Of a stretch of DNA of 64,000 nucleotides, positions 24,538 to 33,929 are shown in pieces; position 1 is the first letter of the stretch, and each line of letters opens with the position of its first letter. The notes beneath the pieces are model-generated. The model was not told the DNA's origin and searched no databases. It saw nothing but the letters and a program-made list of their open reading frames with translations. Both the position numbers and the translations under genes were made by a program. Location of the stretch: contig NZ_FOMH01000003.1 in assembly GCF_900112575.1 (NCBI RefSeq), positions 62,001-126,000 on the forward strand, in the 5' to 3' direction. This DNA comes from Flavobacterium phragmitis (GTDB taxonomy: Bacteria; Bacteroidota; Bacteroidia; Flavobacteriales; Flavobacteriaceae).

Positions 24538-26685
24538 TTACCCTTTCTTCAAAATACTTCCCAAACCACGCCCAATTTGTTCTATGGCTTCTATACCTTT
24601 TGCCAAAGGCGATGCGGTAAAATCTTCGTAGGCATCCATGGCACTTTCCTTACGGTCGTCTTGCGGATAAACCAAAATCACATTATTGTCATTGAAAAAC
24701 TTTTCAATTTTTTGTGGCAATCTATCAAAAATCGATTGATATGAAACAGAACCTTTCCTTGAAAGATTGAAGACAATTAAATCGGTTGGTTTCATTTCAT
24801 CAGAAATAGACTCAAAATCTTCCCAATCTGAAACATTTTTAAATCCTAATTTGGCATTTAACTTCAAATTATTAGCAATTTGCTGAATAGTTTCGTAAGT
24901 TTTATATTCGGCATGAATTACGATTGAAATACTTAATTCCTGAGATAAACGACAGATTTTCTGCAATAATACCAAGAAGCCAGCTCCTCTTTCTGAGAAT
25001 GGCGGACAAACAAAAACCAATCTTTTTTCTTCTATAAAATTCTTTTGAAATCGGCAGATGAACAAACTCTTATCAACATTATTAATAATCGAATCTACAT
25101 TTTCTCCAAAAATTTTATCGATAAAACCTGTTTTTCTAGGCCAGCCAACAATCACAATATCCGACATAATTTCCTTAGAAGTTCTTGCAATTCCGCTTGC
25201 AGGATTATGATCGATTCTGGCAATTGTATTAATTTTCACTTCTGAAGCAGAACCTTGAATGACAAATTTATCAGCGGCTTTTCTGTATTTTAGAATGTTC
25301 TTTTCTGCCTGATTATTGTTAGGAACAATAGTCAATAGTGTCACTGGATTAGAAGATTTTTTATCCTTAATTAAAAGTGCAAAATCTAATAAACTTGCTG
25401 CAGCAGAGGTTTTCGCCAATGGAATCAAAATATGTTCATCCAAAATTTGGTCTCTTCCTGGATCTTCCGGTGAAATTTCTTCTTCGCAGATGGCAATTTT
25501 CTTAGCTGCTTTTTCAGTAGCAAAAGAAGCTACAATACACGTAATCAGAATTAGGATAATCGTTCCGTTTAAGATGTTTTCATCCAGGATTTTGGCTTTA
25601 AAACCAACTAGAATTACGGCCAAAGTTGCTGCAGCGTGCGCACTGCTCAATCCAAAAATAAGCTGTCTTTCGGTTCTCGTATATTTAAAAACAATCTGCG
25701 TAAAAAAAGCTGCAATCCATTTTCCGAAAATAGCCACAATGCTCAACGTTCCCGCTACAATCAAAGCTGTTGGTCCGCTTAAAATCACGCTTACATCTAC
25801 CAGCATTCCTACCGAAATTAAGAAAAACGGAATAAACAACGAGTTTCCAATAAATTCAATTCGATTCATCAAAGCTGACGAATGCGGAATTAAAGGATTC
25901 AATGCCAAACCTGCAACGAATGCTCCAATAATAGGCTCTACTCCTGCTACTTCGGCTAAAAAGGCTGCAAAGAAAACTACAGAAAGTACAAAAATATAAT
26001 GGGCATGTTTTTCACTTTCCAGTTTTTTAAAAAACCATTTAGCAATTCTTGGAATAACCAAAAACATAATGGCCGAAAAAATCGCCAATGAAATGGTCAA
26101 TTTAATCCAGAAAGCTTGATTTAGACTTCCCTGTGCACTTCCCATAATTACAGCAAGAATAATCAAAACCGCAGTATCGGTCAAAATTGTTCCTCCAACC
26201 GTAATGGCAACGGCCTGATTTTTGGCAATTCCTAATTTACTTACAATCGGATAGGCTACTAATGTATGTGTTGCAAACATACTTGCCGTTAAAAAACTGG
26301 CATTAAAATCATATTGCAACAAATAAAAACAAACTGGAAATCCTATCGAAAGCGGTAAAATGAAAGTAAAAAATCCAAATAGTAAACTCTTATTTCGATT
26401 GGCTTTAAACTCATTCATATCCAATTCTAGACCGGCAATAAACATAATATACAAAAGCCCGATGGTCGAAAATAAATCGACTGCTGAGTTTTTTGCTAAA
26501 ATATTTAATCCGTGTGGACCAATAATAACTCCCGAAATAATTAGACCTATAATTCCTGGAATATTTATTTTTTTAAGTAAAATTGGAGAAAGCAGAATTA
26601 TAAAAAGTATTAACGAAAAAATCAATACGGGATTGCTAAGTGGTAATTCGAATTCTTGTAATAGATGTTTGAAAAATTCTATCAT
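24538..26685 (-). CDS. CPA2-family cation:proton antiporter with C-terminal USP-like domain
   Basis: A 715-residue inner-membrane protein. About 12 transmembrane helices occupy residues 15-400, with the Na+/H+ exchanger motifs GLLYIMFIAGLELD, FATHTLVAYPIVSKLG, GTILTDTAVLI and EPIIGAFVAGLALNP. Residues about 415-700 form a cytoplasmic regulatory part resembling tandem universal-stress domains. It exchanges K+ or Na+ for protons. First gene of a minus-strand unit with SUKH and VOC genes. Divergent from sdaA. Confidence 0.93.
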   Translation of the reverse strand: MIEFFKHLLQEFELPLSNPVLIFSLILFIILLSPILLKKINIPGIIGLIISGVIIGPHGLNILAKNSAVDLFSTIGLLYIMFIAGLELDMNEFKANRNKSLLFGFFTFILPLSIGFPVCFYLLQYDFNASFLTASMFATHTLVAYPIVSKLGIAKNQAVAITVGGTILTDTAVLIILAVIMGSAQGSLNQAFWIKLTISLAIFSAIMFLVIPRIAKWFFKKLESEKHAHYIFVLSVVFFAAFLAEVAGVEPIIGAFVAGLALNPLIPHSSALMNRIEFIGNSLFIPFFLISVGMLVDVSVILSGPTALIVAGTLSIVAIFGKWIAAFFTQIVFKYTRTERQLIFGLSSAHAAATLAVILVGFKAKILDENILNGTIILILITCIVASFATEKAAKKIAICEEEISPEDPGRDQILDEHILIPLAKTSAAASLLDFALLIKDKKSSNPVTLLTIVPNNNQAEKNILKYRKAADKFVIQGSASEVKINTIARIDHNPASGIARTSKEIMSDIVIVGWPRKTGFIDKIFGENVDSIINNVDKSLFICRFQKNFIEEKRLVFVCPPFSERGAGFLVLLQKICRLSQELSISIVIHAEYKTYETIQQIANNLKLNAKLGFKNVSDWEDFESISDEMKPTDLIVFNLSRKGSVSYQSIFDRLPQKIEKFFNDNNVILVYPQDDRKESAMDAYEDFTASPLAKGIEAIEQIGRGLGSILKKG

Positions 26686-26955
26686 ATTGTAACTTTATCT
26701 TCTTGTGGTATTATAATTTGTAAAAAGACATTTTCTGAATTAGAACAAAATCCCTGAAGTATTAATATTAATGAATCGAGTCGTTTTTTTAAGATCGTTT
26801 CTTTACAAAAATACCGAAAAAACGCGAACTTTCTACGAAAACTGCATATTAAGGATTTAAATTTATTTCATTGCTGAATTATTAAAATTTAATATTTTTT
26901 TTAACAAATATTCAAGATTAACAATCAAAAATAACTATCCATTGCGTTATTCAAT

Positions 26956-26963
26956 TATCTTTG
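26956..26963 (+). promoter_or_regulatory. Bacteroidota -7 element of sdaA (TATCTTTG)
   Basis: An exact TAnnTTTG match 19 bases before the sdaA ATG. The 297-bp divergent space to the antiporter gene is otherwise AT-rich with no gene. Confidence 0.65.
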
Positions 26964-26982
26964 TCTTAACAAAAAACGAACA

Positions 26983-28410
26983 ATGGAAGAATGTATCTCA
27001 GTTTTTGATATGCTTAAAATTGGCGTTGGCCCTTCAAGCTCACATACTTTGGGACCTTGGAGAGCTGCCGAACGCTTTCTGGAAGAGCTTAAAGAGGAAG
27101 CAATTTTAGAAAATATTACGAGAGTAAAAGTCGATTTATACGGCTCTTTATCTTTAACAGGAAAAGGCCATGCAACAGATCTTGCCGTTATGCTGGGTTT
27201 GAGCGGTCAAGATCCTGAATATATTCCGGTTGAAGATATTGCAGGAATTATTAAAAAAATTGAAACGAACAACGAAATCAATTTAGGAAACCAGAAACTG
27301 ATTCCGTTTTATTTTCTTCAAGACATTGTTTTCAATAAAGATTTCCTTCCTTTTCATGCCAATGGATTGAAATTTACGGCTTACAAATCGGATGATTCTG
27401 AATACGAATCTACTTTTTATTCTATTGGAGGCGGATTTGTGGTAAAAGAAGAACGTACCAATGCTAAACAAAAAGAAGCTATAAAATGTGCCTTTCCTTA
27501 TCCGGTTCAAAACGCTGCAGAATTATTAGCTTATACCGTTTCTGAAAACAAATCAATTTCTGAAATCGTTTATGAAAACGAAATTTCAATGCGTCCAGAA
27601 GCAGAAGTACATTCAGAATTAATGCGTATTTGGAATACCATGCTGGAATGTATGTATATTGGTTGTCATTCTGAAGGCATACTTCCTGGCGGACTTCACG
27701 TTCGCAGAAGGGCTTTTGATATGCACCAAAATCTTATCGGATTATCTAATTATACCGATCCTCAGAGCTGGCTGGAAGAAATTAGAAAAACTGAAGTTAA
27801 ATTTCGCCAGATTTTAAAATGGGTAAGCTGTTTTGCATTGGCCGTGAATGAAGTAAATGCATCTTTAGGACGTGTGGTAACGGCTCCGACTAACGGAAGT
27901 TCTGGTGTTATTCCTGCTGTTTTAATGTATTATATGGTAATTGAAAATCACAATGCAGGCGAAAAAGAAATCAAACAATTCCTAATGGTTGCCGGAGAAA
28001 TTGGAAGTATTTTCAAAAAAGGCTCTACCATTTCTGCTGCTATGGGTGGCTGTCAGGCAGAAATTGGCGTTTCGTCATCGATGGCTGCTGCTGCACTTTG
28101 CGAATTAATGGGTGGTACTCCTGCTCAGGTTTTGATGGCAGCCGAAATTGCTATGGAACATCATTTAGGTTTAACCTGTGATCCAATTGGTGGTTTAGTA
28201 CAGATTCCTTGCATTGAAAGAAATACAATGGGAGCCATAAAAGCTATAAACGCAGCTGAACTGGCATTAGAAACGGATTCTAAAAATGCTAAAGTTCCAT
28301 TAGACAAAGTAATCAATACCATGTGGGAAACAGCAAAAGACATGAATTCCAAATACAAAGAAACCTCAGAAGGAGGCCTTGCAGTCGCAGTAAATATGGC
28401 TGATTGTTAA
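26983..28410 (+). CDS. sdaA: L-serine ammonia-lyase (single-chain, [4Fe-4S])
   Basis: Deaminates L-serine to pyruvate and ammonia in the cytoplasm. 475 residues: N-terminal beta domain ([40 protein letters not shown]) and C-terminal alpha domain with the cluster cysteines C357 (MGGCQAE), C399 (LTCDPIGG) and C410 (IPCIERN). Fused beta-alpha layout as in E. coli SdaA rather than the split Gram-positive form. Monocistronic, with a TAnnTTTG promoter and a long palindrome after it. Confidence 0.96.
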   Translation: MEECISVFDMLKIGVGPSSSHTLGPWRAAERFLEELKEEAILENITRVKVDLYGSLSLTGKGHATDLAVMLGLSGQDPEYIPVEDIAGIIKKIETNNEINLGNQKLIPFYFLQDIVFNKDFLPFHANGLKFTAYKSDDSEYESTFYSIGGGFVVKEERTNAKQKEAIKCAFPYPVQNAAELLAYTVSENKSISEIVYENEISMRPEAEVHSELMRIWNTMLECMYIGCHSEGILPGGLHVRRRAFDMHQNLIGLSNYTDPQSWLEEIRKTEVKFRQILKWVSCFALAVNEVNASLGRVVTAPTNGSSGVIPAVLMYYMVIENHNAGEKEIKQFLMVAGEIGSIFKKGSTISAAMGGCQAEIGVSSSMAAAALCELMGGTPAQVLMAAEIAMEHHLGLTCDPIGGLVQIPCIERNTMGAIKAINAAELALETDSKNAKVPLDKVINTMWETAKDMNSKYKETSEGGLAVAVNMADC

Positions 28411-28422
28411 AAATTTAAGTTG

Positions 28423-28568
28423 GCCACAGATTAAAAGGATTAAAAATGATTTTTCACGCAGATTTTGCAAATTTCAGCAGATTTAAAATAAAAAATCTGC
28501 ATATATCTGCCTAAATCTTTTTAAATCTGCGTGAAATAAAAATCTGTGTAAATCCTTTAATCTGTGGC
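28423..28568. repeat. Palindrome of the 'gccacagatt' family
   Basis: The outer arms gccacagattaaaaggatt and aatcctttaatctgtggc are near-complementary. Inner arms of the ttcacgcagattt / aaatctgcgtgaa type form a nested hairpin. It fills the sdaA-SH3 intergenic space. Same family as 46907-47047. Confidence 0.8.
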
Positions 28569-28588
28569 TAAAACCATAAATCAACTTC

Positions 28589-29779
28589 ATGAAAAAACTT
28601 TACTTTTTACTTTTTTTCTGTTCTGTTTTACTTCATTCGCAAGAACGTTATTTTCTAAATTCAAACACAAGATTGTATATTTCTCCTAACTCGACTTCTT
28701 TTAGAGGTTATTTTAAGTATGGAGCAGAAGTTCGTTTATTGGGAGAAAGTCAAAATGGCTGGTGCAAAATACAGGCAGATAATTTTAACGAAGGTTTTAT
28801 TCAAGAGAAATATATTGCCAAAAGCCTTAATGCTAGAGACATAAAAGTTAGAGATACTGAAAATCCAATTTTAGAAGGCGGAGACACCTATTATGGTGGC
28901 AATCATCTTTTTGTAATTGTTGCGGGACTTAAAGCAAGAGCTCTACCAGATAAAAATGCAAAAATTAGAGAAATCCTTTTCAATGGAGATCCTGTTCCTG
29001 TAAATTACATTCCTGTAAATCCAGACGAATGGGTTAATATCAACGGGAGTTTTAATGAAGAATATGCGAAATTTACACTTCAAAAATTTCTAGGACAAAG
29101 ACCGAATTTAGAAACGCTTATAAAAGATTTTGACAAACTAGATGTCAATGCAATTCCTGAACGCAAAACACTCAGCGAAAGAATTGTTGAATTGGCTTGG
29201 AATAGCAATTACAATGATTTGGTTCCTGCATATCAAAGATATTATGAAGTTGTAAAACAAATTAACGATCCAAAATTAATCTCCGATACGGAATTGAACA
29301 TGGCTTTAGCCAAAGCATTATCCAAACATAAACTGCCAGAACAAATCAGTTCTTTTATACAGAAATCGGAATATTCATTAAAAGGCGTTAAAACAAAATC
29401 ATTGTATTTAACACAAATACAATTGGTTAAAAGTTTTGGAAATCCACCGAAAAAGACTCGTATTTCAGATGAATGTGGTTTGTATTCTAGTGACCTATTT
29501 TATTATTATCCAGATTTAGAAGCTTCCGTTGATGAGAAACTAAATAAGGCCGAAATTATCAAAGTTTTCATTAACGAAAACAACAAATTTATTATCAATC
29601 CAAACGCTGTTTTGGATCATACACTGTCTGAAAAAGCTTTCATTGAAAAATATGGAACTTATGTCGAAGCTTCGTTAAAATCACCACATCAATACTTTAT
29701 CTTAATGGAAGACAGTCAATTCCGATTAGAATTCAAAGAAGGGAAATTATTTTCCATCGAAATATTCTATTATTGCTGA
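28589..29779 (+). CDS. Secreted SH3-domain protein
   Basis: A 396-residue exported protein (signal peptide about 1-18, ending LHSQ). It has two bacterial SH3-like (SH3b) segments: TRLYISPNSTSFRGYFKYGAEVRLLGESQNGWCKIQ (about 25-65) and GLKARALPDKNAKIREILFNGDPVPVNYI (about 112-150). The remaining 240 residues are helical with no known family. SH3b domains usually bind cell-wall or protein ligands. Envelope location likely, function unknown. Confidence 0.82.
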   Translation: MKKLYFLLFFCSVLLHSQERYFLNSNTRLYISPNSTSFRGYFKYGAEVRLLGESQNGWCKIQADNFNEGFIQEKYIAKSLNARDIKVRDTENPILEGGDTYYGGNHLFVIVAGLKARALPDKNAKIREILFNGDPVPVNYIPVNPDEWVNINGSFNEEYAKFTLQKFLGQRPNLETLIKDFDKLDVNAIPERKTLSERIVELAWNSNYNDLVPAYQRYYEVVKQINDPKLISDTELNMALAKALSKHKLPEQISSFIQKSEYSLKGVKTKSLYLTQIQLVKSFGNPPKKTRISDECGLYSSDLFYYYPDLEASVDEKLNKAEIIKVFINENNKFIINPNAVLDHTLSEKAFIEKYGTYVEASLKSPHQYFILMEDSQFRLEFKEGKLFSIEIFYYC

Positions 29780-29830
29780 TTCCTCATTTACAATTATTCA
29801 ATACTTTTACATATTCAAAAAAAACATAAA

Positions 29831-30649
29831 ATGTCAGTAGCAAAGAAAGATTATAAAAGAATCACAACAAAGTCATTAATTGAAATGAAAAGCAATGGAG
29901 AAAAAATCTCTATGCTTACGGCTTACGATTATACAATGGCAAAAATTGTTGACACTGCTGGTGTCGATGTAATTTTAGTGGGTGATTCTGCATCAAATGT
30001 TATGGCGGGTCACGAAACGACACTGCCAATTACGCTAGATCAAATGATTTATCATGCTTCATCTGTAGTTCGTGCTGTCGAAAGAGCTTTGGTTGTAGTA
30101 GATTTACCTTTTGGTAGTTACCAATCAGACCCAAAAGAAGCACTTCGTTCTTCTATCAGAATAATGAAAGAAAGCGGTGGACACGCAGTGAAATTAGAAG
30201 GCGGAAAAGAAATTAAAGAATCTATTAAAAAGATATTACATGCTGGAATTCCAGTTATGGGACATTTGGGTTTAACTCCTCAATCCATCTATAAATTCGG
30301 TACGTACAGTGTTCGTGCAAAAGAAGAAGAAGAAGCTGAAAAATTAATCGAAGACGCTCAAATGCTTGAAAAAGTAGGATGTTTTGCAGTTGTTTTGGAA
30401 AAAATACCAGCAGAACTTGCTAAAAAAGTAGCAGACAGTATTTCGATTCCTGTTATCGGAATTGGAGCTGGTGGAGGTGTTGACGGACAAGTTTTAGTTA
30501 TTCACGATATGTTAGGTATGAATAATGAGTTTAGTCCGCGTTTCTTGCGTCGTTACTTAAACTTATACGAAGAAATGACAAAAGCTATCGGTCAATATGC
30601 TGCTGATGTTAAGTCTCAGGATTTCCCTAACGAAAAAGAACAATATTAA
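29831..30649 (+). CDS. panB: 3-methyl-2-oxobutanoate hydroxymethyltransferase
   Basis: First enzyme of pantothenate (coenzyme A) synthesis: transfers a hydroxymethyl group from methylenetetrahydrofolate to 2-oxoisovalerate, Mg2+-dependent, as a cytoplasmic decamer. 272 residues with the family blocks [67 protein letters not shown] and [10 protein letters not shown]. Length is normal. The ATG follows an A-rich leader. panC is not in the window. Confidence 0.97.
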   Translation: MSVAKKDYKRITTKSLIEMKSNGEKISMLTAYDYTMAKIVDTAGVDVILVGDSASNVMAGHETTLPITLDQMIYHASSVVRAVERALVVVDLPFGSYQSDPKEALRSSIRIMKESGGHAVKLEGGKEIKESIKKILHAGIPVMGHLGLTPQSIYKFGTYSVRAKEEEEAEKLIEDAQMLEKVGCFAVVLEKIPAELAKKVADSISIPVIGIGAGGGVDGQVLVIHDMLGMNNEFSPRFLRRYLNLYEEMTKAIGQYAADVKSQDFPNEKEQY

Positions 30650-30655
30650 TTTTTG

Positions 30656-30800
30656 AGATACTAAGTTGCTAAGGTTCTAAGATACTAAGTTTTTTTAGTT
30701 CCAAAGGTTCAGAGTGACAAAGTTACAAAGGTTTTATAAATTGCCTCCAGCTTTAGCTGGAGGTTCATTTTTAAGCTTACTGGCAGGCTTTAGCCTAACT
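30656..30800. repeat. Intergenic repeats with two hairpins
   Basis: A run of ctaag/aaggtt words, then a perfect hairpin CCTCCAGCT (30744-30752) with AGCTGGAGG (30755-30763), then a smaller aggct/agcct hairpin. No T run directly follows the large stem, so it is more likely a dispersed repeat than a strong terminator. Confidence 0.65.
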
Positions 30801-30826
30801 TTTTGCCGTCTAAATTTCACACCAAA

Positions 30827-31516
30827 ATGAAAACTCTTTCAGATAAAAATAATCTCCAAATTCTTCATGAAGACAACCACTTAATTGTGGTCAATAAACG
30901 TGTTGGTGATATTGTTCAAGGTGACAAAACGGGTGACAAACCGCTGTCTGATATTGTGAGAGAATATATCAAAGAAAAATACAACAAACCGGGAGATGTT
31001 TTTTTGGGCGTAATTCATCGTTTGGACAGACCGACAACAGGAATTGTGGTTTTTGCCAGAACAAGCAAAGCTTTGTCTCGAATGAATGAACTGTTCAGTA
31101 ATCGTGAAACTAAAAAGACTTATTGGGCAGTTGTGAAAAACAAACCGAAAGAAGCTAAAGCAAAACTCGTTCATTATTTAAAAAGAAACGAAAAAAATAA
31201 TACTTCAAAAGCCCATTCAAAAGAAGTTCCGGATAGTAAATTAGCTAGTTTGGATTATACGACAATCAAAGAACTTCAAAATTATACGGCGCTGGAAATC
31301 AATTTACATACAGGACGTCATCATCAAATTCGGGCTCAGTTAACTGCAATTGGATCTCCTATAAAAGGCGATTTAAAATATGGCGCAGACAGAAGCAATC
31401 CTGACGGTGGTATTCATCTTCATGCCAGAAAACTAACGTTTGTTCATCCTGTTACAAAAGAGAATATTACAATTATTGCCCCTACTCCAGACGATCCAAT
31501 TTGGAATGCTGTCTGA
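30827..31516 (+). CDS. RluA-family 23S rRNA/tRNA pseudouridine synthase
   Basis: A 229-residue enzyme from the ATG at 30827; an upstream TTG at 30803 lies in repeat sequence and is less likely. It contains the catalytic block VIHRLDRPTTGIVVFARTSKA with the nucleophilic Asp, plus HTGRHHQIRAQLTAIGSPIKGDLKYGA and the final HARKLTFVHP. No N-terminal S4 domain, so it resembles the short RluA/RluC-like group. The target uridine cannot be told. Not obviously co-transcribed. Confidence 0.92.
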   Translation: MKTLSDKNNLQILHEDNHLIVVNKRVGDIVQGDKTGDKPLSDIVREYIKEKYNKPGDVFLGVIHRLDRPTTGIVVFARTSKALSRMNELFSNRETKKTYWAVVKNKPKEAKAKLVHYLKRNEKNNTSKAHSKEVPDSKLASLDYTTIKELQNYTALEINLHTGRHHQIRAQLTAIGSPIKGDLKYGADRSNPDGGIHLHARKLTFVHPVTKENITIIAPTPDDPIWNAV

Positions 31517-31592
31517 TTTTTATGATTTAATTGTTAATTTTTTAAATTTTATCGACTAACTTGCATAGAGAAAAAACAAGCTGATCGTAAAA

Positions 31593-32921
31593 ATGGATTA
31601 TAAAAGTGACATCGGATATCGAAAGGAAACACTGAAAAAGTTATTACATAACATTCAGAAAAATGAAGATTTGATTATCAAAGCCTTATACGATGACTTT
31701 AAAAAACCAGAATTTGAAGCTGTTGTTACAGAAACAAGTTATGTTATTTCGGACCTTAAAAACACGATCAAAAACATTACAACTTGGTCAAAACCTAAAC
31801 GCGTTTTTCCTTCTCTTCTTAATTTTCCTTCCAGCGATTATATTTACAAAGAACCTTACGGACATGTTTTAATAATTGCTCCTTGGAATTATCCTTTTCA
31901 ATTGGCTTTATGTCCACTTATTGCTGCTGTTGCTGCTGGAAATAGAGTTGCTTTAAAACCATCAGAACTTACCCCACACACATCGGCTATAATTGCAAAA
32001 ATTATCGAAAAAACATTTCACATTAATCATGTCGAAGTTTTTGAGGGCGGTGTAGAAGTTTCTAATAAATTATTAGCACAGCGCTGGGATTATATTTTCT
32101 TTACTGGAAGTGTCGCAGTTGGAAAAATTGTAGCCAAAGCTGCTGCCGAAAACCTGACTCCTGTAACCTTAGAATTAGGCGGAAAAAATCCTTGTATAGT
32201 TGATGAAACTGCCGATTTAAAACTTGCAGCAAAACGAATTGTCTGGGGAAAATTCATCAACGCAGGACAGACTTGTATCGCACCCGACTATGTTTTGGTT
32301 CAAAAAAACATGAAAGTCAATTTTATAACCTATTTAATCGAAGAAATCCTCAAAGCCTACGGAAAAAAAATAGACAAATCACCTGATTTTGCAAGAATTA
32401 TTAATACCAAAAATTGGTTTCGTTTAACCAATATGATTCAAAACGAAAATGTGTTGTTTGGAGGCGAAAGTGACGCTAACAAGTTATATATCGCTCCTAC
32501 TTTACTTGAAGAACCCGATTTAAAAAGTCCGGTTATGAAAGAAGAAATCTTTGGCCCTATCTTACCAATTCTCACTTATGAAACCGAAAATGACATCGAA
32601 AACGTCGTGAGCCGTTATGAGAAACCTCTTTCATTTTATATTTTCAGTGAAAATAATTCGTTTACCAAAAAATTAATCACCAAATACTCTTTTGGTGGCG
32701 GATCTGTAAACGACACCGTGATTCATTTCTCTAATAAAAGACTGCCTTTTGGCGGTGTTGGACATAGCGGCATCGGCGCATACCACGGCCAGCTGAGCTT
32801 TGATACTTTTTCTCATCATAAAGCTATTGTCAAAAAAGGTAATTGGCTCGACTTACCTATGCGTTATGCTCCTTACAAAGATAAATTGGCTTCAATCAGA
32901 CGAATTTTAGACTGGCTGTAA
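31593..32921 (+). CDS. Aldehyde dehydrogenase (class 3-like)
   Basis: A 442-residue NAD(P)+-dependent aldehyde dehydrogenase of the short class 3 type. Visible are IIAPWNYPFQLAL, VALKPSELTP, FFTGSVAVGK, the glutamate E194 in LELGGKNP and the catalytic C228 in INAGQTC, and the C-terminal PFGGVGHSGIGAYHG. Class 3-like enzymes oxidise medium to long chain or aromatic aldehydes. Monocistronic. Confidence 0.95.
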   Translation: MDYKSDIGYRKETLKKLLHNIQKNEDLIIKALYDDFKKPEFEAVVTETSYVISDLKNTIKNITTWSKPKRVFPSLLNFPSSDYIYKEPYGHVLIIAPWNYPFQLALCPLIAAVAAGNRVALKPSELTPHTSAIIAKIIEKTFHINHVEVFEGGVEVSNKLLAQRWDYIFFTGSVAVGKIVAKAAAENLTPVTLELGGKNPCIVDETADLKLAAKRIVWGKFINAGQTCIAPDYVLVQKNMKVNFITYLIEEILKAYGKKIDKSPDFARIINTKNWFRLTNMIQNENVLFGGESDANKLYIAPTLLEEPDLKSPVMKEEIFGPILPILTYETENDIENVVSRYEKPLSFYIFSENNSFTKKLITKYSFGGGSVNDTVIHFSNKRLPFGGVGHSGIGAYHGQLSFDTFSHHKAIVKKGNWLDLPMRYAPYKDKLASIRRILDWL

Positions 32922-33042
32922 AGGATTTAAAATCATTTTAGAATGTTTTATAGATTTTTATACGGAATTGATTAAAAATATTATATTTACGTCAAGATAC
33001 CCATATAATATTACAAGTCAATAAAACAATTTTACGTAAAAA

Positions 33043-33837
33043 ATGAAATCTACCCTTGCCCAAATTGAGGACATTAAAAAAAATGGCTATTCCCTTGATT
33101 TTGCTACCGTTTTTAATCATGCCTTTGAAAACTATAAAAAAATAGCCCTTTATTCTGGACTTATCATCTTGGTTTTTTCTATTCTTTTTGCAATGGCGTT
33201 TGCAGGAGTAATGGTCGCTTATTTTGGAATAGGAAGCATTACCAAGGAATTTTTACTGGATTTAGAAAACCAGAAATTTACCGCAATAGAACTTGTCATA
33301 CAAACTGTTGTTATTTCGGCAGTTGCTGGAATCACAGCTCCTTTTGGCGCAGGTTTCCTTAAAATGGCAGATTCAGCAGATAAAGATATTGAATTCAATG
33401 TTTCTACAATTTTCAGCTACTACAGAGCTCCTTATTTTGGACAAGTTTTTGTTGCTGCTTTTATTCCTGCTCTTGTTGGAACCGCTCTTTCTAATTTTAT
33501 TGAGAGTTTTGAAGTTTTATATGTTGGCAACGTAATTTCCTTTATGGTATCTTACTTTATGTATTTATCGATTCCGTTAGTTGTATTCGGTAATTTGAAT
33601 GCAATAGACGCCATCAAATCAAGTATTGTTGTTGTAACTAAAAATCCACTAAACATATTTGCATTCTTTATCATAGGTTTTATCGGCTCATTAATTGGTA
33701 TTTTTGCGTGCTGCGTGGGAATTATTTTTACTGTCGTTTTTAACAGCTCTATGATTTATGCCACTTATTTTGGAATTTTTGGAATGAATGAAGAAGAAGA
33801 TTCAATTGATTCAATTGGAAAATATAATGTAGATTAA
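33043..33837 (+). CDS. Six-helix membrane protein of unknown function
   Basis: A 264-residue protein with a cytoplasmic N-terminus (1-34) and about six hydrophobic segments (37-60, 85-108, 133-150, 160-178, 183-200, 208-245). Similar Flavobacterium proteins are, as I recall, often given carotenoid-cleavage names without basis. No catalytic motif seen. It precedes the hybrid histidine kinase by 92 bases and could be a membrane partner, but that is a guess. Confidence 0.7.
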   Translation: MKSTLAQIEDIKKNGYSLDFATVFNHAFENYKKIALYSGLIILVFSILFAMAFAGVMVAYFGIGSITKEFLLDLENQKFTAIELVIQTVVISAVAGITAPFGAGFLKMADSADKDIEFNVSTIFSYYRAPYFGQVFVAAFIPALVGTALSNFIESFEVLYVGNVISFMVSYFMYLSIPLVVFGNLNAIDAIKSSIVVVTKNPLNIFAFFIIGFIGSLIGIFACCVGIIFTVVFNSSMIYATYFGIFGMNEEEDSIDSIGKYNVD

Positions 33838-33929
33838 AATAGAGAAACTGTATTGAAAGAGAAATTAACCAATTCTTTTTAAGGTTTTTCAAAAGACTGT
33901 TTACACTAAACCAACATACCCCAAATTCT

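Noticed and set aside
25316-25999. A 227-residue plus-strand ORF antisense to the antiporter
   Set aside because: A mirror of the antiporter's membrane helices. The minus-strand gene has complete family motifs.
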